In this document: positions 44,918-56,116 of the stretch, piece after piece
Numbering within the stretch: the first letter of the stretch is position 1
Layout: every line of letters starts with the position of its first letter
Origin: Ilumatobacteraceae bacterium
GTDB taxonomy: Bacteria; Actinomycetota; Acidimicrobiia; Acidimicrobiales; Ilumatobacteraceae
NCBI GenBank assembly: GCA_033344875.1
Contig: JAWPMO010000001.1
Location: forward strand, 3,993,595 to 4,057,594
DNA length: 64,000 bases
Direction of reading: 5' to 3'
Program-made: the position numbers and the translations under genes
Notes under the pieces: generated by a model
What the model saw: only the letters and a program-made list of their open reading frames with translations
Told to the model about the DNA's origin: nothing
Database searches by the model: none

Positions 44918-45019
44918 CACTCCGTCTCGGAGGACCGAACACACCGAAGCCCCGCTGGGGCCTCGGAAGATGTGGCGCCGGCGTCCTGCCGGCCCCAGTG
45001 AGCGAAGCGAGCGAACGAA

Positions 45020-45184
45020 ATGGCCAAGTCCGACAAGCGGGTGAAGATCACCCTCGAGTGCACCGAGTGCAAGCGGCGCAACTACATCACGATGAAGTCG
45101 AAGATCAACGACCGTGAGCGCCTCGAGATGAGCAAGTACTGCAGCAACGAACGCAAGCACACGATGCACAAGGAGACTCGCTGA
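45020..45184 (+). CDS. rpmG: 50S ribosomal protein L33
   Basis: 54 aa, standard length: [20 protein letters not shown] ... [14 protein letters not shown]. Zinc-ribbon L33 has two CxxC pairs; here the first is CTEC, but the second reads CSNE, so the fourth cysteine is replaced by Glu. It starts at ATG 45020 after the repeat-like GAGCGAAGCGAGCGAACGAA track. It lies between tuf and tRNA-Trp. Confidence 0.95.
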   Translation: MAKSDKRVKITLECTECKRRNYITMKSKINDRERLEMSKYCSNERKHTMHKETR

Positions 45185-45205
45185 CTCGTCAGGGTGCCTG
45201 ACGAG
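45185..45205 (+). terminator. Hairpin directly after rpmG
   Basis: CTCGTCAGG-gtg-CCTGACGAG, perfect 9-bp stem beginning at the base after the rpmG stop. A TACGCT hexamer (45216-45221) follows and may be the -10 for tRNA-Trp. Confidence 0.6.
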
Positions 45206-45235
45206 GGACCGCTGGTACGCTGGTGATCCCATCCG

Positions 45236-45308
45236 AGGGCAGTAGCTCAGTTGGTAGAGCATCGGTCTCCAAAACCGACGGTCGGGGGTTCGAGTCCCTC
45301 CTGCCCTG
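45236..45308 (+). tRNA. tRNA-Trp (CCA)
   Basis: 73 nt. Acceptor AGGGCAG pairs with CTGCCCT; anticodon CCA at 45269-45271; discriminator G. Precedes secE by 27 nt, the conserved tRNA-Trp/secE/nusG order of many bacteria. Confidence 0.96.
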
Positions 45309-45335
45309 CCCAGACGAGACGCGTAGAAAGAACCC

Positions 45336-45629
45336 ATGTCACTCGATGACCTGAACCGTGAACAGAAGCGTGCTCTGAAGCGCCAAGGCGCTTTGGACGA
45401 GAGCGGCGCGCCCGCGAAGGCACCGCGTGCCCAAGCGACGCGCGAGCGGGTCGGGCCGACGCAGTACCTCCGTGAGGTGCGCGACGAGATGCGCAAGGTG
45501 GCTTGGCCGAGCCGCCCTGAAGTGGTTCGCTACTCGATCATCGTCACCGCCACCGTGGTGGTGTACACCGCTTTCGTCGGCGGTATCGATTTCGGCCTCC
45601 GGTACGTCGCAGATTGGTTCTACGCATGA
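45336..45629 (+). CDS. secE: Preprotein translocase subunit SecE
   Basis: 97 aa. A charged N-terminus is followed by the SecE signature [20 protein letters not shown] and one membrane helix ([20 protein letters not shown]). Single-helix form typical of Gram-positive bacteria; component of SecYEG. The stop overlaps nusG by 4 nt. Confidence 0.96.
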   Translation: MSLDDLNREQKRALKRQGALDESGAPAKAPRAQATRERVGPTQYLREVRDEMRKVAWPSRPEVVRYSIIVTATVVVYTAFVGGIDFGLRYVADWFYA

Positions 45630-46543
45630 GTGACAACGACACCGACCTGGTGACCGACGACGTCCAGGCCGATGGCGACGCCGCGTCCGACTCGACCGAG
45701 GCGCCGGCCGACCTCCTGCCCGTCGGCGATGCCGACATCAGCGAGGGAGCCGAGCCCACCGAGGCCGACGTGCCCGTGCTCGACCAGGCCGACGCCGTCG
45801 AGGCGAGCGAACTCCTGCCGATCGGCGATCTGGCCGACGTCGCCGATGCGGCCGACGCCGAAGCGACCGACGACGCCGAGACCGGCGGTGCGGCAGCAGC
45901 CGCCGAGCCCGACGACGACGTCGAGGTCATCTCCGAAGCCGATGCGGTGGCCGAGACCACCGACGACGTCGAGGAGGACGACCCGTGGACCCGACCGGGT
46001 TCGTGGTACGTCGTGCACACGCAGTCGGGCTACGAGAAGAAGGTCACGGCCAACCTCAACGCCCGCATCCAGTCCATGAACATGGAAGACATGATCTACG
46101 AGGTCGTGATCCCCATGGAAGAGGTCGTGGAGTTCAAGAACGGCAAGAAGCAGACGGTGCAGCGCAAGGTGTTCCCCGGCTACCTGCTCGTTCGTTGTCG
46201 CATGACCGACGAGTCCTGGTACTGCATTCGCAACACGCCGGGCGTCACCGGCTTCGTCGGACAGAGCGACCGCGGTCAGAAGCCCACGCCGCTGCGCCGC
46301 CGTGAGGTCCGCACGTTCCTGTCGACCAAGACGCCCGGTGCCGACGCCGAGGCCGCACGCCCCAAGCCCAAGCTCGATTACGAAGAGGGCGAGAGCGTGC
46401 GCGTCAAGGAAGGCCCGTTCGCCGACTTCCTCGGCACGGTCGCCGAGATCAACGCCGATCACATGAAGCTGAAGGTGCTCGTCAACATCTTCGGCCGCGA
46501 GACCCTGGTCGAGATGGACTTCAGCCAGGTCAGCAAGCTCTGA
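45626..46543 (+). CDS. nusG: Transcription antitermination factor NusG with long acidic N-terminal extension
   Basis: 305 aa against about 180 in E. coli. Residues 1-120 are very acidic, Asp/Ala/Glu-rich and probably disordered, and contain a repeated LLPVGD (30-35) / LLPIGD (63-68) element. NGN domain about 126-235 ([35 protein letters not shown]); KOW about 250-305 ([18 protein letters not shown]). Extensions occur in actinobacterial NusG. ATG 45626 overlaps the secE stop. Confidence 0.95.
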   Translation: MSDNDTDLVTDDVQADGDAASDSTEAPADLLPVGDADISEGAEPTEADVPVLDQADAVEASELLPIGDLADVADAADAEATDDAETGGAAAAAEPDDDVEVISEADAVAETTDDVEEDDPWTRPGSWYVVHTQSGYEKKVTANLNARIQSMNMEDMIYEVVIPMEEVVEFKNGKKQTVQRKVFPGYLLVRCRMTDESWYCIRNTPGVTGFVGQSDRGQKPTPLRRREVRTFLSTKTPGADAEAARPKPKLDYEEGESVRVKEGPFADFLGTVAEINADHMKLKVLVNIFGRETLVEMDFSQVSKL

Positions 46544-46586
46544 CCCGCCGGGTCGAACGATTTCACCGAGATAGAGAGACACCAAG

Positions 46587-47012
46587 ATGGCAAAGAAGAA
46601 AGTCGCTGCGATCGTCAAGATCCAGATCGAGGCCGGCAAGGCGAGCCCCGCGCCGCCCGTGGGTACCGCGCTCGGACCGCACGGCATCGCGATCATGGAC
46701 TTCGTCAAGGCGTACAACGCCAAGACCGAGGCCCAGGCCGGCACCGTGGTGCCGACCGAGATCACGATCTACGAAGACCGCACCTTCGACTTCATCCTGA
46801 AGACGCCGCCGGCCCCCGTGCTGATCCGCAAGGCGCTCGGCCTCGACAAGGCCGCCAACAATCCGGGTTCCGAGACCGTCGGCACGATCACCGACGCGCA
46901 GATCGAAGAGATCGCGAAGATCAAGATGCCCGACCTGAACGCGAACGACATCGAAGCCGCCAAGCAGCAGATCCGCGGCACCGCCCGCTCGATGGGGATT
47001 GCGGTCGGCTGA
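46587..47012 (+). CDS. rplK: 50S ribosomal protein L11
   Basis: 141 aa. [20 protein letters not shown] at the N-terminus and the C-terminal RNA-binding [11 protein letters not shown] are diagnostic. Forms the GTPase-associated centre with L10/L12. Separated from rplA by an unusual hairpin-rich 229-nt spacer. Confidence 0.98.
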   Translation: MAKKKVAAIVKIQIEAGKASPAPPVGTALGPHGIAIMDFVKAYNAKTEAQAGTVVPTEITIYEDRTFDFILKTPPAPVLIRKALGLDKAANNPGSETVGTITDAQIEEIAKIKMPDLNANDIEAAKQQIRGTARSMGIAVG

Positions 47013-47020
47013 CGCCGCCG

Positions 47021-47156
47021 GGGCCGACTTCGTCGGCCCTCCAGCGACTCCGTCGCTGGCAATCCTTTCTCCGGGCTTCGCCCGGAATCGTCGGCTCCGC
47101 CGACTCTGCACGTTGGGCACACTCCGGGCTTCGCCCGGAACGTCAGCTCTGCCGAC
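47021..47156 (+). repeat. Array of six short hairpins with a 53-bp tandem duplication, rplK-rplA spacer
   Basis: Five perfect stems with 3-nt loops: GGGCCGAC-TTC-GTCGGCCC (47021-47039), CCAGCGAC-TCC-GTCGCTGG (47041-47059), CCGGGC-TTC-GCCCGG (47071-47085), GTCGGC-TCC-GCCGAC (47090-47104) and CCGGGC-TTC-GCCCGG (47124-47138). A sixth is imperfect (GTCAGC-TCT-GCCGAC, 47142-47156). Hairpins 3-4 and 5-6 form a tandem duplication with a 53-nt period. None has a T-tract, and rplA follows in the same direction. Confidence 0.8.
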
Positions 47157-47241
47157 ACCGCCGAACGTGCGTCATTACACCAACCACAGCTCGGCCTCGG
47201 AGGACCTCGCCGGGGGAGCTCAACCACGAGGGAGACAACCA

Positions 47242-47940
47242 ATGTCCGGTAAGAAGTACACAGATTCACTGAAGAAGTTCGATCGGGAGCAGTTCTACGG
47301 CCCCATCGACGCAGTCCGGCTCGCCAAGGAGACCGCCACCGCGAAGTTCGAGGAGAACCTCGACGTCGTGTTCCGCCTCGGTGTCGACCCCCGCAAGGCC
47401 GACCAGATGGTCCGCGGCACGGTTGCGCTGCCCTCGGGCACCGGCAAGGACGTCCGGGTCGCGGTGTTCGCGCAGGGTGAGGCCGCCGACGCCGCACGGG
47501 CTGCGGGTGCCGACCTCGTCGGTGCCGACGACCTCGCCGCCACCATCGAAGGTGGCGAGATGGAGTTCGACATCGCCATCGCGACACCCGACATGATGCC
47601 GACCGTCGGCCGCCTCGGCCGCGTGCTCGGCCCGCGTGGCTTGATGCCGAACCCCAAGACCGGCACGGTGACCACCGACGTCGGCAAGGCCGTCGAAGAG
47701 TTCAAGGGCGGCAAGGTCGAGTACCGCACCGACCGTTACGGCAACGTCCACGTGCAACTCGGCCGAGCTTCGTTCGAGCAGGAGCAGCTCGACGCCAACT
47801 TCCGTGCCGTGCTCGAGGAGATTCAGCGCGCCAAGCCGGCGTCGGCCAAGGGCCGCTACATCAAGAAGATCACGGTCTCGGCGACGATGGGCCCCGGCGT
47901 CCGCGTCGACATCAACCGCCTCAAGGTCGAGCAGGACTGA
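47242..47940 (+). CDS. rplA: 50S ribosomal protein L1
   Basis: 232 aa, standard. [20 protein letters not shown], then [20 protein letters not shown] and [20 protein letters not shown] 47242 follows GAGGGAG. A longer in-frame reading runs back through the hairpin array and is rejected. Ends at a strong terminator, so rplJL is not cotranscribed with it. Confidence 0.97.
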   Translation: MSGKKYTDSLKKFDREQFYGPIDAVRLAKETATAKFEENLDVVFRLGVDPRKADQMVRGTVALPSGTGKDVRVAVFAQGEAADAARAAGADLVGADDLAATIEGGEMEFDIAIATPDMMPTVGRLGRVLGPRGLMPNPKTGTVTTDVGKAVEEFKGGKVEYRTDRYGNVHVQLGRASFEQEQLDANFRAVLEEIQRAKPASAKGRYIKKITVSATMGPGVRVDINRLKVEQD

Positions 47941-47968
47941 ATCCTCGCCGACACGGCACCCTGAACGA

Positions 47969-48005
47969 ACGGACCCCGGGCACTCGCCCGGGGTCCGTCC
48001 GTTTT
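47969..48005 (+). terminator. Strong intrinsic terminator after rplA
   Basis: 13-bp perfect stem ACGGACCCCGGGC-actc-GCCCGGGGTCCGT (47969-47998), followed by CCGTTTT. It separates rplKA from the opposite-strand operon inserted before rplJ. Confidence 0.9.
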
Positions 48006-48085
48006 CAAGCGAGTTCGATCAGGTGAGGCGACCCTCGTTCGCCACTCGCGGTCAGGTGCCGGCGCGCGGATGACCGTCCGAGGAC

Positions 48086-49846
48086 TCAGGCCGTCGCCGC
48101 GAGTTCGGCGACCGCGGCGCGCCCAGCCTCGTACCCGCGCTCGGCGATCTCCCTGGCCCGCTTCGTGTCGGTCAGCCCGTAGCCACGCACGTCGGGGGTG
48201 ATGACCACGTCGGCGTGGTCGGTCGAGTCCTGCCGACCGAGCTCGGTCAGGCGCATCAGCAGTTTCGACAGCGATGCCCCACCCGGAGCGGTGTTCCGGC
48301 GTCTGAGCCGGTCCCAGCCGTTGAGGATCCCCGACCCGTCGAGGCCACCGACCTCGAGCCCCGTCGGGTCGCCGACCTCGACCGCGATGAGGCGAGCGTT
48401 CGGATGCCGGTTCCGGGCGATCTCCGATGGCATGTTGGCCACCAGCCCACCGTCGACCAGCAGCATGCCGTCGACGGCGAGCGGCGGGAAGAGCCCGGGA
48501 ACCGAGCCGCTCGCACGAAGCGCCTGCCACATCGGACCACGGTCGTGGACGAACGGCCGAGCGGACACGAGGTCGCACGAGACCGCGGCGAAGTTGATCG
48601 GGAGTTCCTCGATGTTCATGCCGCCACCGAGTTCTTGGAGCCCGGTCGTCATCGTGCGCCCCGACATCAGGGCGACGCTGGGTGGTGTGAGGTCGCGCCG
48701 CCAGCGGGCGGCTTCGAACCACTGCAGCATCTGGCGTTGGGCGTCGACCGGGTCGCCCAGCCGGGCGAGGAGGCCCCCGACGACGGCGCCGGCACTCGTG
48801 CCGATGATGCCGTCGATCGGCACGCCGGCCTCGACGAACGCGCGCGCCACGCCGAAGTGCGCGAAGCCACGGGCCCCGCCGCCCCCGAGCACGAGCACGT
48901 TCGAGGTCCCCGTCATCACCCGGGCGAGGCGCGCGAGATCGTCGGCGTCGGTCGCCGAGACGTTCACGTGCGAGACGAGGGTTCGCCGGCGGATCCACTC
49001 GGTCGTCGGTGGGCGTCCGGCCGTGCGCATGATCAGGTGGGTCGGCACCTCGGCGATACGGGCCGCGCACGCCGGATCGCGTTCGGTCTCGGTGAGTTCG
49101 GCGCTCGCCCTGTCGTTCGCGACGATGTTGACCCGATCCGCGTGGCGCAGACAGAGGCGGGTCCACGCGGTCGGTCCCCGGTCGGCGATGAGCAGCGAGA
49201 TCTGGACGCGGTTCTCGATCTCGAGGAGCCAGGCTGCCGGGTGGGTGACGCCGACGACATCGTCGGCCCCGAGCACCACCGTCTCGTAGTCGGTCAGCCG
49301 TTCAGCGAGTTGGTGCGCGAAGGTCGACAGGTCGTCGTCGTCGACCGGGAGCAACACGATGGTCGCCGGCAGCGAGGGCCGGGCGGGCTGCGTCATCGCG
49401 GTGCGGAGTCGATCGACGACGACCGAGGCGAACGGGCGGAGCATCGCCGGGTGGTGCTGGACGAGGCGAGCGAACGACTCGGCCGGGAGCCGGAACAGGT
49501 CGGTGTCGCGCATCGCCCGGACCGTGGCGGCCCGATCCTGGTCGGTCATCACGGCCATCTCGCCGACGACTTCGCTCTTGCCGATCTCGCCGACGAGGAC
49601 GTCGGCGCCGTCAGGCCCCACCACCGTGGCCCGCAATCGACCGTGTCGAACGATGTACAGCTCGGCGGCCGGTTCGCCCTCGACCATCAGCGTCTGTCCG
49701 GTCGTCAACCGGACGCCGTCGAAGGCGTTCCGGAGTTCGTCGAGCGCCTCGTCGGTGACCGAGGCGAACAGGCCGCACTCGGCGACGGCTCGCGCGACAT
49801 CGCTCGGGTCGACGTCGAAACGTTCGAGTGGCTCAGAGGTCGCCAT
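48086..49846 (-). CDS. Cyclic-nucleotide-binding patatin-like phospholipase (NTE family)
   Basis: 586 aa. An N-terminal cyclic-nucleotide domain (about 20-150) has a phosphate-binding cassette VVGEMAVMTDQDRAATV retaining Glu96 and Arg105. A linker region (160-310) follows, then a patatin domain: oxyanion loop GGGGARG (320-326), nucleophile Ser351 in GTSAG and Asp465 in DGG. The same layout occurs in mycobacterial and eukaryotic NTE-type lysophospholipases. Probably a membrane-associated lipid hydrolase gated by cyclic nucleotide. The start overlaps the preceding ABC gene by 14 nt; last gene of a three-gene operon. Confidence 0.92.
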   Translation of the reverse strand: MATSEPLERFDVDPSDVARAVAECGLFASVTDEALDELRNAFDGVRLTTGQTLMVEGEPAAELYIVRHGRLRATVVGPDGADVLVGEIGKSEVVGEMAVMTDQDRAATVRAMRDTDLFRLPAESFARLVQHHPAMLRPFASVVVDRLRTAMTQPARPSLPATIVLLPVDDDDLSTFAHQLAERLTDYETVVLGADDVVGVTHPAAWLLEIENRVQISLLIADRGPTAWTRLCLRHADRVNIVANDRASAELTETERDPACAARIAEVPTHLIMRTAGRPPTTEWIRRRTLVSHVNVSATDADDLARLARVMTGTSNVLVLGGGGARGFAHFGVARAFVEAGVPIDGIIGTSAGAVVGGLLARLGDPVDAQRQMLQWFEAARWRRDLTPPSVALMSGRTMTTGLQELGGGMNIEELPINFAAVSCDLVSARPFVHDRGPMWQALRASGSVPGLFPPLAVDGMLLVDGGLVANMPSEIARNRHPNARLIAVEVGDPTGLEVGGLDGSGILNGWDRLRRRNTAPGGASLSKLLMRLTELGRQDSTDHADVVITPDVRGYGLTDTKRAREIAERGYEAGRAAVAELAATA

Positions 49847-50819
49847 CGTGTCGGATCAGATCGGTGAGGCGCTCGGCGCCGACGTGGGACCGGAACTGTT
49901 CGGGTGTGTACCCGGTGACGACCGTGGGGCCGCCGGCGCGGGCGGTGGCGGACCTCGGGAGATCGAACAGTGGGCCCATCTCGCCGAAGTGCTCGCCAGG
50001 GCCGAGCGTCGCGAGCAACTCGGTGTGATGGTCGGGCCGCTCCCGCTCGATTCGGATCTCACCGGCATCGATCAGATAGATCAACTGGCCGCGCGATCCC
50101 TGCTCGAACAGCAGGTCGCCGGTTGCGAGTTCGGTCACGACCGGCTCGGACGCATGCTCGTGGAAGCGGGGGACCATCTCGATGATCCGGTCGGCCAGGG
50201 GGAGCAGTCGGTCGTCGTGGGTGGCCACGACGACCACACGTCCCGGCGCCGCGAGCTCGCGGAGGAGCCGGAGGACGCCCTCGACCTGGATGTAGTCGAG
50301 GCTGGCGGTCGGTTCGTCGGCGATGATCAGCGACGGATCGTGCGCGAGCGCCCGTGCCAGCGACACGCGCTGTTGCTGACCTCCCGACAGCTGCGACGGC
50401 CGGTGGTGCATCCGCTCGCCGAGACCGACGTGGTCGAGCAACTCGGTGCCGCGGGCGGTCGCCCGTTTCGACGACCACCCGGCAGCTCGCAGGGGTGCGG
50501 TGACATTGCCGAGGGCGTCGAGGCTCGGGACCAGGTTGAACGACTGGAACACGATGCCGACCTCGCTCTGCCGGTAGGTCGTGAGCTCGGTTCCGGTGAG
50601 GGCCGCCACGTCGGTGTCGCCCCAGCGGATCGTGCCGGCCGACGGCGTGAGGATGCCGCCGAGGCAGGACAGCAAGGTGGTCTTGCCGCACCCGCTCGGA
50701 CCGAGCAGCACCGCCAGCTCACCGTCGTCGGCGTGCATGGAGAATCCGTCGAGTGGTCGCACGCTGTACTCGCCGGCGTCGTACTCGACCGTCAGGTCGT
50801 CGATGATCAGATCGGACAT
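49833..50819 (-). CDS. ABC transporter ATPase fused to a cyclic-nucleotide-binding domain
   Basis: 328 aa. Residues 1-215 are a MacB/LolD-type ATPase: Walker A GPSGCGKT (40-47), signature LSGGQQQRVSLARAL (144-158), Walker B ADEPTASLD (167-175). Residues about 225-328 are a cyclic-nucleotide-binding domain with cassette EHFGEMGPLFDLPRSATA (Glu280, Arg289 retained). The fusion of an FtsX-type ATPase to a cNMP domain is unusual. Partner permease is the upstream gene, 9 nt away; downstream is the cNMP-patatin protein, so two gene products in one operon share the same sensory domain. Confidence 0.9.
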   Translation of the reverse strand: MSDLIIDDLTVEYDAGEYSVRPLDGFSMHADDGELAVLLGPSGCGKTTLLSCLGGILTPSAGTIRWGDTDVAALTGTELTTYRQSEVGIVFQSFNLVPSLDALGNVTAPLRAAGWSSKRATARGTELLDHVGLGERMHHRPSQLSGGQQQRVSLARALAHDPSLIIADEPTASLDYIQVEGVLRLLRELAAPGRVVVVATHDDRLLPLADRIIEMVPRFHEHASEPVVTELATGDLLFEQGSRGQLIYLIDAGEIRIERERPDHHTELLATLGPGEHFGEMGPLFDLPRSATARAGGPTVVTGYTPEQFRSHVGAERLTDLIRHDGDL

Positions 50820-50828
50820 GCCGTCACC

Positions 50829-51893
50829 TCACCCGAACGCCTGGCTCGGGTCGACTCGGATCGCGCGGCGGACACCCACGATGCTCGACAGGACAGCGAT
50901 CACCACGGCCACCGGGATGACCGGCCAGGCGACACGGAGTGGGAGCGACAGCAGCCCGGGGTACACCGGCTTCATGAGGTGCGCCAGGCCGATGGAGAGC
51001 ACGCCGGCGATCGCGCCGACCATCGCCGCCTGCAGCCCGAGCCCGACCACGAGGTCGAGGTCGGAAGCGCCGGTGGCCTTGAAGATCGCGAAGTCGCGAA
51101 TGCGTTCGATCGCAGCCAGGTAGAGGACAGCACCCACGATCACGATCGCGAGTGCCCACAGCGTGAACGTGAACGAGTCGATCGACCGCTTCGCGGCAGC
51201 GGTCCGATTCAGGACGTCGTCGAATCCGTCGGCCCGGGTCTGGACTTCGACGCCGGCGGGAAGTGCACCGATCTCGCCGTCGCCGTCGACGGCGACCGCG
51301 GTGACGACGTCGGCGCCGCCGGCGAACAGGTCGAGAGCTTGTCGCCGATCGATGAACACCCCGGCGTTCGCGATGTCCCACGTCGCGTGTTCGGATCGAC
51401 CGACGACGGTGAACTCCTCGCCGGCCAGGACGAACCGCTCACCGGTCGCGAGCCCGAGGATCTCTTCGTCGACGACGGCCTCGCCGGGGCCGCCGACGCG
51501 TCGGCCGTCGACGAGTCGGAAGCCGGGCTCGTCGCCGTTCGACCCCACGACGATGACACCCTGCGGAGCTCCCCCGGTGAGGATCGCGGTCGGGATCAAG
51601 AACAGCGAACGGGTCTCGACCCCGTCGGCCTCGGCGATCTCGCCGACGAGCGACGCCGGCAGGGGAGTGGTCGCGGTCATCGGGCCGGAACTCCCACTCG
51701 CGACGACGTACCGGTCGGCGTCGAAGACGTCGAGGAGTCGCTCACTGCGCAGCCGGAAGCCTTCGGAGAACGCGGCCAGCAGCAGCGTGACCGCCATCAC
51801 CAGGGCCATGCCCAGCCCGATCACCATGAATCGCGTCAGGCGTGACCGGAAGTCCGGCCATGCCACCATCCACACGAATCCCCAGTTCAGCAC
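50829..51893 (-). CDS. FtsX/DevC-like ABC transporter permease
   Basis: 354 aa. One N-terminal helix (about 22-42, MVIGLGMALVMAVTLLLAA), an extracytoplasmic MacB-type domain, then three C-terminal helices with ERIRDFAIFKATGAS, the FtsX coupling motif. GTG 51893 is chosen for GGAAGGGG 4-10 nt upstream; the longer frame to 52271 crosses the rplJ leader region and is rejected. It is the single-FtsX form and would work as a dimer with the cNMP-fused ATPase. First gene of the operon. Confidence 0.88.
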   Translation of the reverse strand: MLNWGFVWMVAWPDFRSRLTRFMVIGLGMALVMAVTLLLAAFSEGFRLRSERLLDVFDADRYVVASGSSGPMTATTPLPASLVGEIAEADGVETRSLFLIPTAILTGGAPQGVIVVGSNGDEPGFRLVDGRRVGGPGEAVVDEEILGLATGERFVLAGEEFTVVGRSEHATWDIANAGVFIDRRQALDLFAGGADVVTAVAVDGDGEIGALPAGVEVQTRADGFDDVLNRTAAAKRSIDSFTFTLWALAIVIVGAVLYLAAIERIRDFAIFKATGASDLDLVVGLGLQAAMVGAIAGVLSIGLAHLMKPVYPGLLSLPLRVAWPVIPVAVVIAVLSSIVGVRRAIRVDPSQAFG

Positions 51894-52234
51894 GTCGCCC
51901 CTTCCGCCGCACGACGAACTGTAGCCATCACGATCGGACCGTCGTCGCCCCGAGGGCGCTCGAGGGCCCGACGGATTCGATGCACGAGGTCGAGGGAACC
52001 GATCGAGCGGTCGGTATCGTTGCCCGCTGACATACATCCGGTTGCTCGCCGAAGACCGCTGGCCCCGCACCCGATCGAAGATCGGGGAACGGAGAATGGG
52101 TTCGCCCCACCAGCCGAGGTGCACGCTCCTACGGGAATCGTTCGTTCCACGTGAACGGTCGCTCCTCGTGGCGTCGCCCACCCCGACACGTTCGGGAGCG
52201 AGCCACGAGTTGAAGCGAAAGGAGGTGCACACAC
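51894..52234 (+). promoter_or_regulatory. rplJ upstream region with probable L10 leader
   Basis: This 341-nt gap separates the divergent permease gene from rplJ. CCCGATC-gaa-GATCGGG (52070-52086) is a perfect hairpin. Nearer rplJ, an outer stem CTCGTGGC (52165-52172) / GCCACGAG (52202-52209) encloses an inner stem CCCGA (52182-52186) / TCGGG (52192-52196). This nested structure directly before an AGGAGGTG Shine-Dalgarno is where L10 leaders bind the L10-L12 complex for autoregulation. Promoter hexamers are not clear (TATCGT at 52014-52019 is one candidate). Confidence 0.45.
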
Positions 52235-52783
52235 ATGAGTGAAACAGACACCCCGTCGACACGCGAACCACGTGCCGACAAGGTTGCCATCGTCGAGGAG
52301 ATCACCGCCAAGCTGAACGACGCTCGGGCGGTCTTCGTGACGGAGTATCGCGGGATGACCGTGCCAGCGATGGCCGAGGTCCGCAACGCGCTTCGCCCCG
52401 CCGACGCCCAGCACGTGATCTACAAGAACACGCTGACGCGTATCGCGGTGAAGAACGCCGGCATCGAGGGTCTCGACGAACACCTGCTCGGCCCCACGGC
52501 CCTGACGTTCGTCAACGGTGACGTCGCCGGTGCCGCGAAGGCGCTGCGTGACACGGCCAAGACCCAGCCTGCCCTGATCATCAAGGGTGGCGTGCTCGGC
52601 TCGGCCGCGCTGTCGGCCGACGACGTCAAGGCCCTGGCCGATCTGCCGTCGCGCGAGGAGTTGCTGGCGAAGTTCGCCGGTGCGCTGCAAGCGCCGCTGG
52701 TCAAGACCGCCGGCCTGTTGCAGGCCCTGCCACGCAACTTCGCCTACGGCCTCAGCGCCCTCATCGAGAAGCAGGACGCCTGA
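52235..52783 (+). CDS. rplJ: 50S ribosomal protein L10
   Basis: 182 aa. ARAVFVTEYRGMTVPAMAEVR and NTLTRIAVKNAGIEGL are typical. Binds L7/L12 dimers at the stalk base. Excellent Shine-Dalgarno AGGAGGTG. Separated from rplKA by an opposite-strand operon, with its own leader. Confidence 0.97.
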   Translation: MSETDTPSTREPRADKVAIVEEITAKLNDARAVFVTEYRGMTVPAMAEVRNALRPADAQHVIYKNTLTRIAVKNAGIEGLDEHLLGPTALTFVNGDVAGAAKALRDTAKTQPALIIKGGVLGSAALSADDVKALADLPSREELLAKFAGALQAPLVKTAGLLQALPRNFAYGLSALIEKQDA

Positions 52784-52869
52784 CGCCCCGCCTCTGACAC
52801 CCATCCGTCAACAACAACCGATTTCCGCACCACCACGGTGCAACCACTTTCAACAAGGAGACCAACACC

Positions 52870-53250
52870 ATGGCAACCAAGGACGAGATTCTCGACGCCA
52901 TTTCCAACATGACCGTCATCGAGCTCAAGGAGCTCCTCGACGCCTTCGAAGAGAAGTTCGAAGTCACCGCAGCCGCCCCCGTGGCGGTCGCAGCAGCCGG
53001 TGCGCCGGCCGCTGGTGGCGAAGAAGCCGCTGCCGAGCAGGACGAGTTCGACGTTGTCCTCACCGAGGCCGGCGGCCAGAAGATCCAGGTGATCAAGGCC
53101 GTGCGCGAGCTGACGAGCCTGGGCCTCAAGGAGGCCAAGGACCTCGTCGACGGCGCACCGAAGCCGATCCTCGAGAAGGCCGACAAGGCAGCCGCCGATG
53201 CGGCCAAGGCCAAGCTCGAAGAGGCCGGCGCCACCGTCGAACTCAAGTGA
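52870..53250 (+). CDS. rplL: 50S ribosomal protein L7/L12
   Basis: 126 aa. N-terminal dimerisation helices, Ala-rich hinge (about 37-58) and C-terminal domain [20 protein letters not shown] with [14 protein letters not shown]. Stalk protein recruiting translation factors. An 86-nt gap follows rplJ; AAGGAG precedes the ATG. Confidence 0.98.
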   Translation: MATKDEILDAISNMTVIELKELLDAFEEKFEVTAAAPVAVAAAGAPAAGGEEAAAEQDEFDVVLTEAGGQKIQVIKAVRELTSLGLKEAKDLVDGAPKPILEKADKAAADAAKAKLEEAGATVELK

Positions 53251-53281
53251 GCCGAGCGCCATCGGCGCTCACCTGAATTGA

Positions 53282-53309
53282 CGGAGCCCCGGGGAGACCC
53301 GGGGCTCCG
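53282..53309 (+). terminator. Terminator after rplL
   Basis: CGGAGCCCCGGG-gaga-CCCGGGGCTCCG, perfect 12-bp stem 31 nt after the stop, without T-tract. It ends the rplJL unit well before rpoB. Confidence 0.8.
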
Positions 53310-53468
53310 CCGCGTCTCCGAGCCGGCCGACCGTCGATTCGGGCCTGCTACCGGGCTGTTACCCGCCGTGTCTACGGTGATCGACATGAATCGGAGCGGG
53401 ACGACAGGTCGGACTCGAACGCGCGCCGTGCCGGCCGAACGCCACGATCCCGTCCTCGTTGCGGCGAC

Positions 53469-55922
<2,454 letters not shown>

Positions 55923-56042
55923 CGCCGTTCGCAACCAGACCGTCGTCGACCGGTCGGGTATCGGTGCGCGGCCGATTCTCCGCGCGACGAGGTCGTCGCG
56001 AGCGGTCCCGCCGATGTGCGTCGTTCTGCGTTCGGACGCGAT

Positions 56043-56072
56043 GAACCCCCGGGCTGTACAACCCGGGGGTTC
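56043..56072. terminator. Bidirectional terminator hairpin
   Basis: GAACCCCCGGG-N8-CCCGGGGGTTC, perfect 11-bp stem between the convergent lipoprotein and Ser/Pro/Ala-repeat genes. Confidence 0.75.
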
Positions 56073-56116
56073 GAGGCGCCGACTCGCAGGCGGACGCGGT
56101 CGACGAGTTGGCTCGG

